NCBI GenBank assembly: GCA_949358305.1
Contig: OX442318.1
Coordinates: 5,566,501 to 5,630,500 of the forward strand
From: Strigamia acuminata
Lineage: Eukaryota > Arthropoda > Chilopoda > Geophilomorpha > Linotaeniidae
Length of the DNA: 64,000 nt
Direction: 5' to 3'
Shown here one piece after another: positions 63,861 to 64,000 of this stretch (position 1 is its first letter; each line of letters starts with the position of its first letter). A program made the position numbers and the translations under genes. The notes below the pieces were generated by a model, which was not told the origin of the DNA, did not search any database, and saw only the letters and a list, made by a program, of their open reading frames with translations.

Positions 63861-64000
63861 ATGACTAGTAACCAGCATTCGATGAATACCCGTGGTAAGG
63901 AGAGAACGTGTTTGACCGGTGGAATTAATTTAGCCGGATTTGTACCCATTCCAGATGAAATGGAAACAGTGAATATCGTGGAAAACCACGTGGATGATAA
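63861..64000 (+). CDS. Start of an ORF, possibly gag of the second element
   Basis: The frame opens with MTSNQHSMNTRGKERTCL and stays open for 46 codons to the window edge. Position after a putative PBS suggests Gag; no domain is visible yet. Confidence 0.4.
   Translation, partial: MTSNQHSMNTRGKERTCLTGGINLAGFVPIPDEMETVNIVENHVDD

Larger units (their letters stand above)
61166..64000 (+). mobile_element. Probable second LTR retrotransposon (5' LTR, leader, ORF start), cut by window end
   Basis: The Gr frame is interrupted at TGTGACGGTTATAAAACC. A TATA box (TATATAAG, 61499-61506) is followed by a long structured region. At 63641-63656 AGATCA|TGGGTCCGCG could be an LTR end and primer-binding site. 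An ORF opens at 63861. By analogy with the first element this suggests a large LTR (about 2.48 kb if the end is at 63646), but no second LTR copy is visible, so the borders are inferred only. Confidence 0.45.

Overview
The window looks like a gene-poor, transposon-rich stretch of an arthropod nuclear genome. It has short GT-AG introns, AT-rich spacers, many TIR elements and a tandem family of multi-exon seven-helix receptors of the insect/crustacean gustatory receptor (Gr) type. The sequence alone does not fix the species; a crustacean or basal hexapod would fit.

Layout. 1-13229: almost all of a Ty3/Gypsy-type LTR retrotransposon. Only the last 36 bases of its 5' LTR are present. It has PBS, gag, a canonical -1 frameshift heptamer, protease, RT-RNaseH-integrase, an unusual 812-residue third ORF that may be spliced, PPT and a 1.42-kb 3' LTR. 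It sits inside the last intron of a Gr gene whose terminal exon follows at 13291-13341. 14077-21190: two complete Gr genes (A, B) and two broken copies, in a tandem duplication with a period of about 3.7-4.2 kb. 21231-24300: repeats plus the detached 3' end of a Rad23 gene. 24332-28268: a degraded MULE transposon with a ZSWIM-like transposase pseudogene. 28706-29350: a 20-bp minisatellite with 260-bp higher-order periodicity. 29778-34758: the 5'/middle part of Rad23 between two 1-kb direct repeats. 34759-38400: minisatellites, small TIR elements and a short unrecognised two-exon gene. 38613-60585: six more complete Gr genes (C, D, E, F, H, I), one Gr gene (G) broken by three dated insertions, and several Gr fragments. 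These are separated by THAP, hAT, TTAA- and TA-type elements. 61129-64000: a truncated Gr start and what looks like a second, different LTR element running off the window.

Every complete Gr gene has the same plan: one long first exon (325-328 codons), then three short phase-0 exons of 23-24, 36-38 and 16 codons plus stop. The protein ends in the family signature TY-(5 hydrophobic)-Q. Paralogues fall into clades A/B, C/E/F, D/G and H/I, each with its own conserved upstream block. A CACAACAAACTGC motif lies 60-80 bp upstream of the ATG in several of them.

The most unusual signal is a run of many short, unrelated but internally perfect hairpins packed head to tail in three separate LTR-like regions (about 12376-12506, 42155-42880 and 61337-62401). 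The four in the first LTR share a CTTG...GAG frame while their stems differ with compensating changes.
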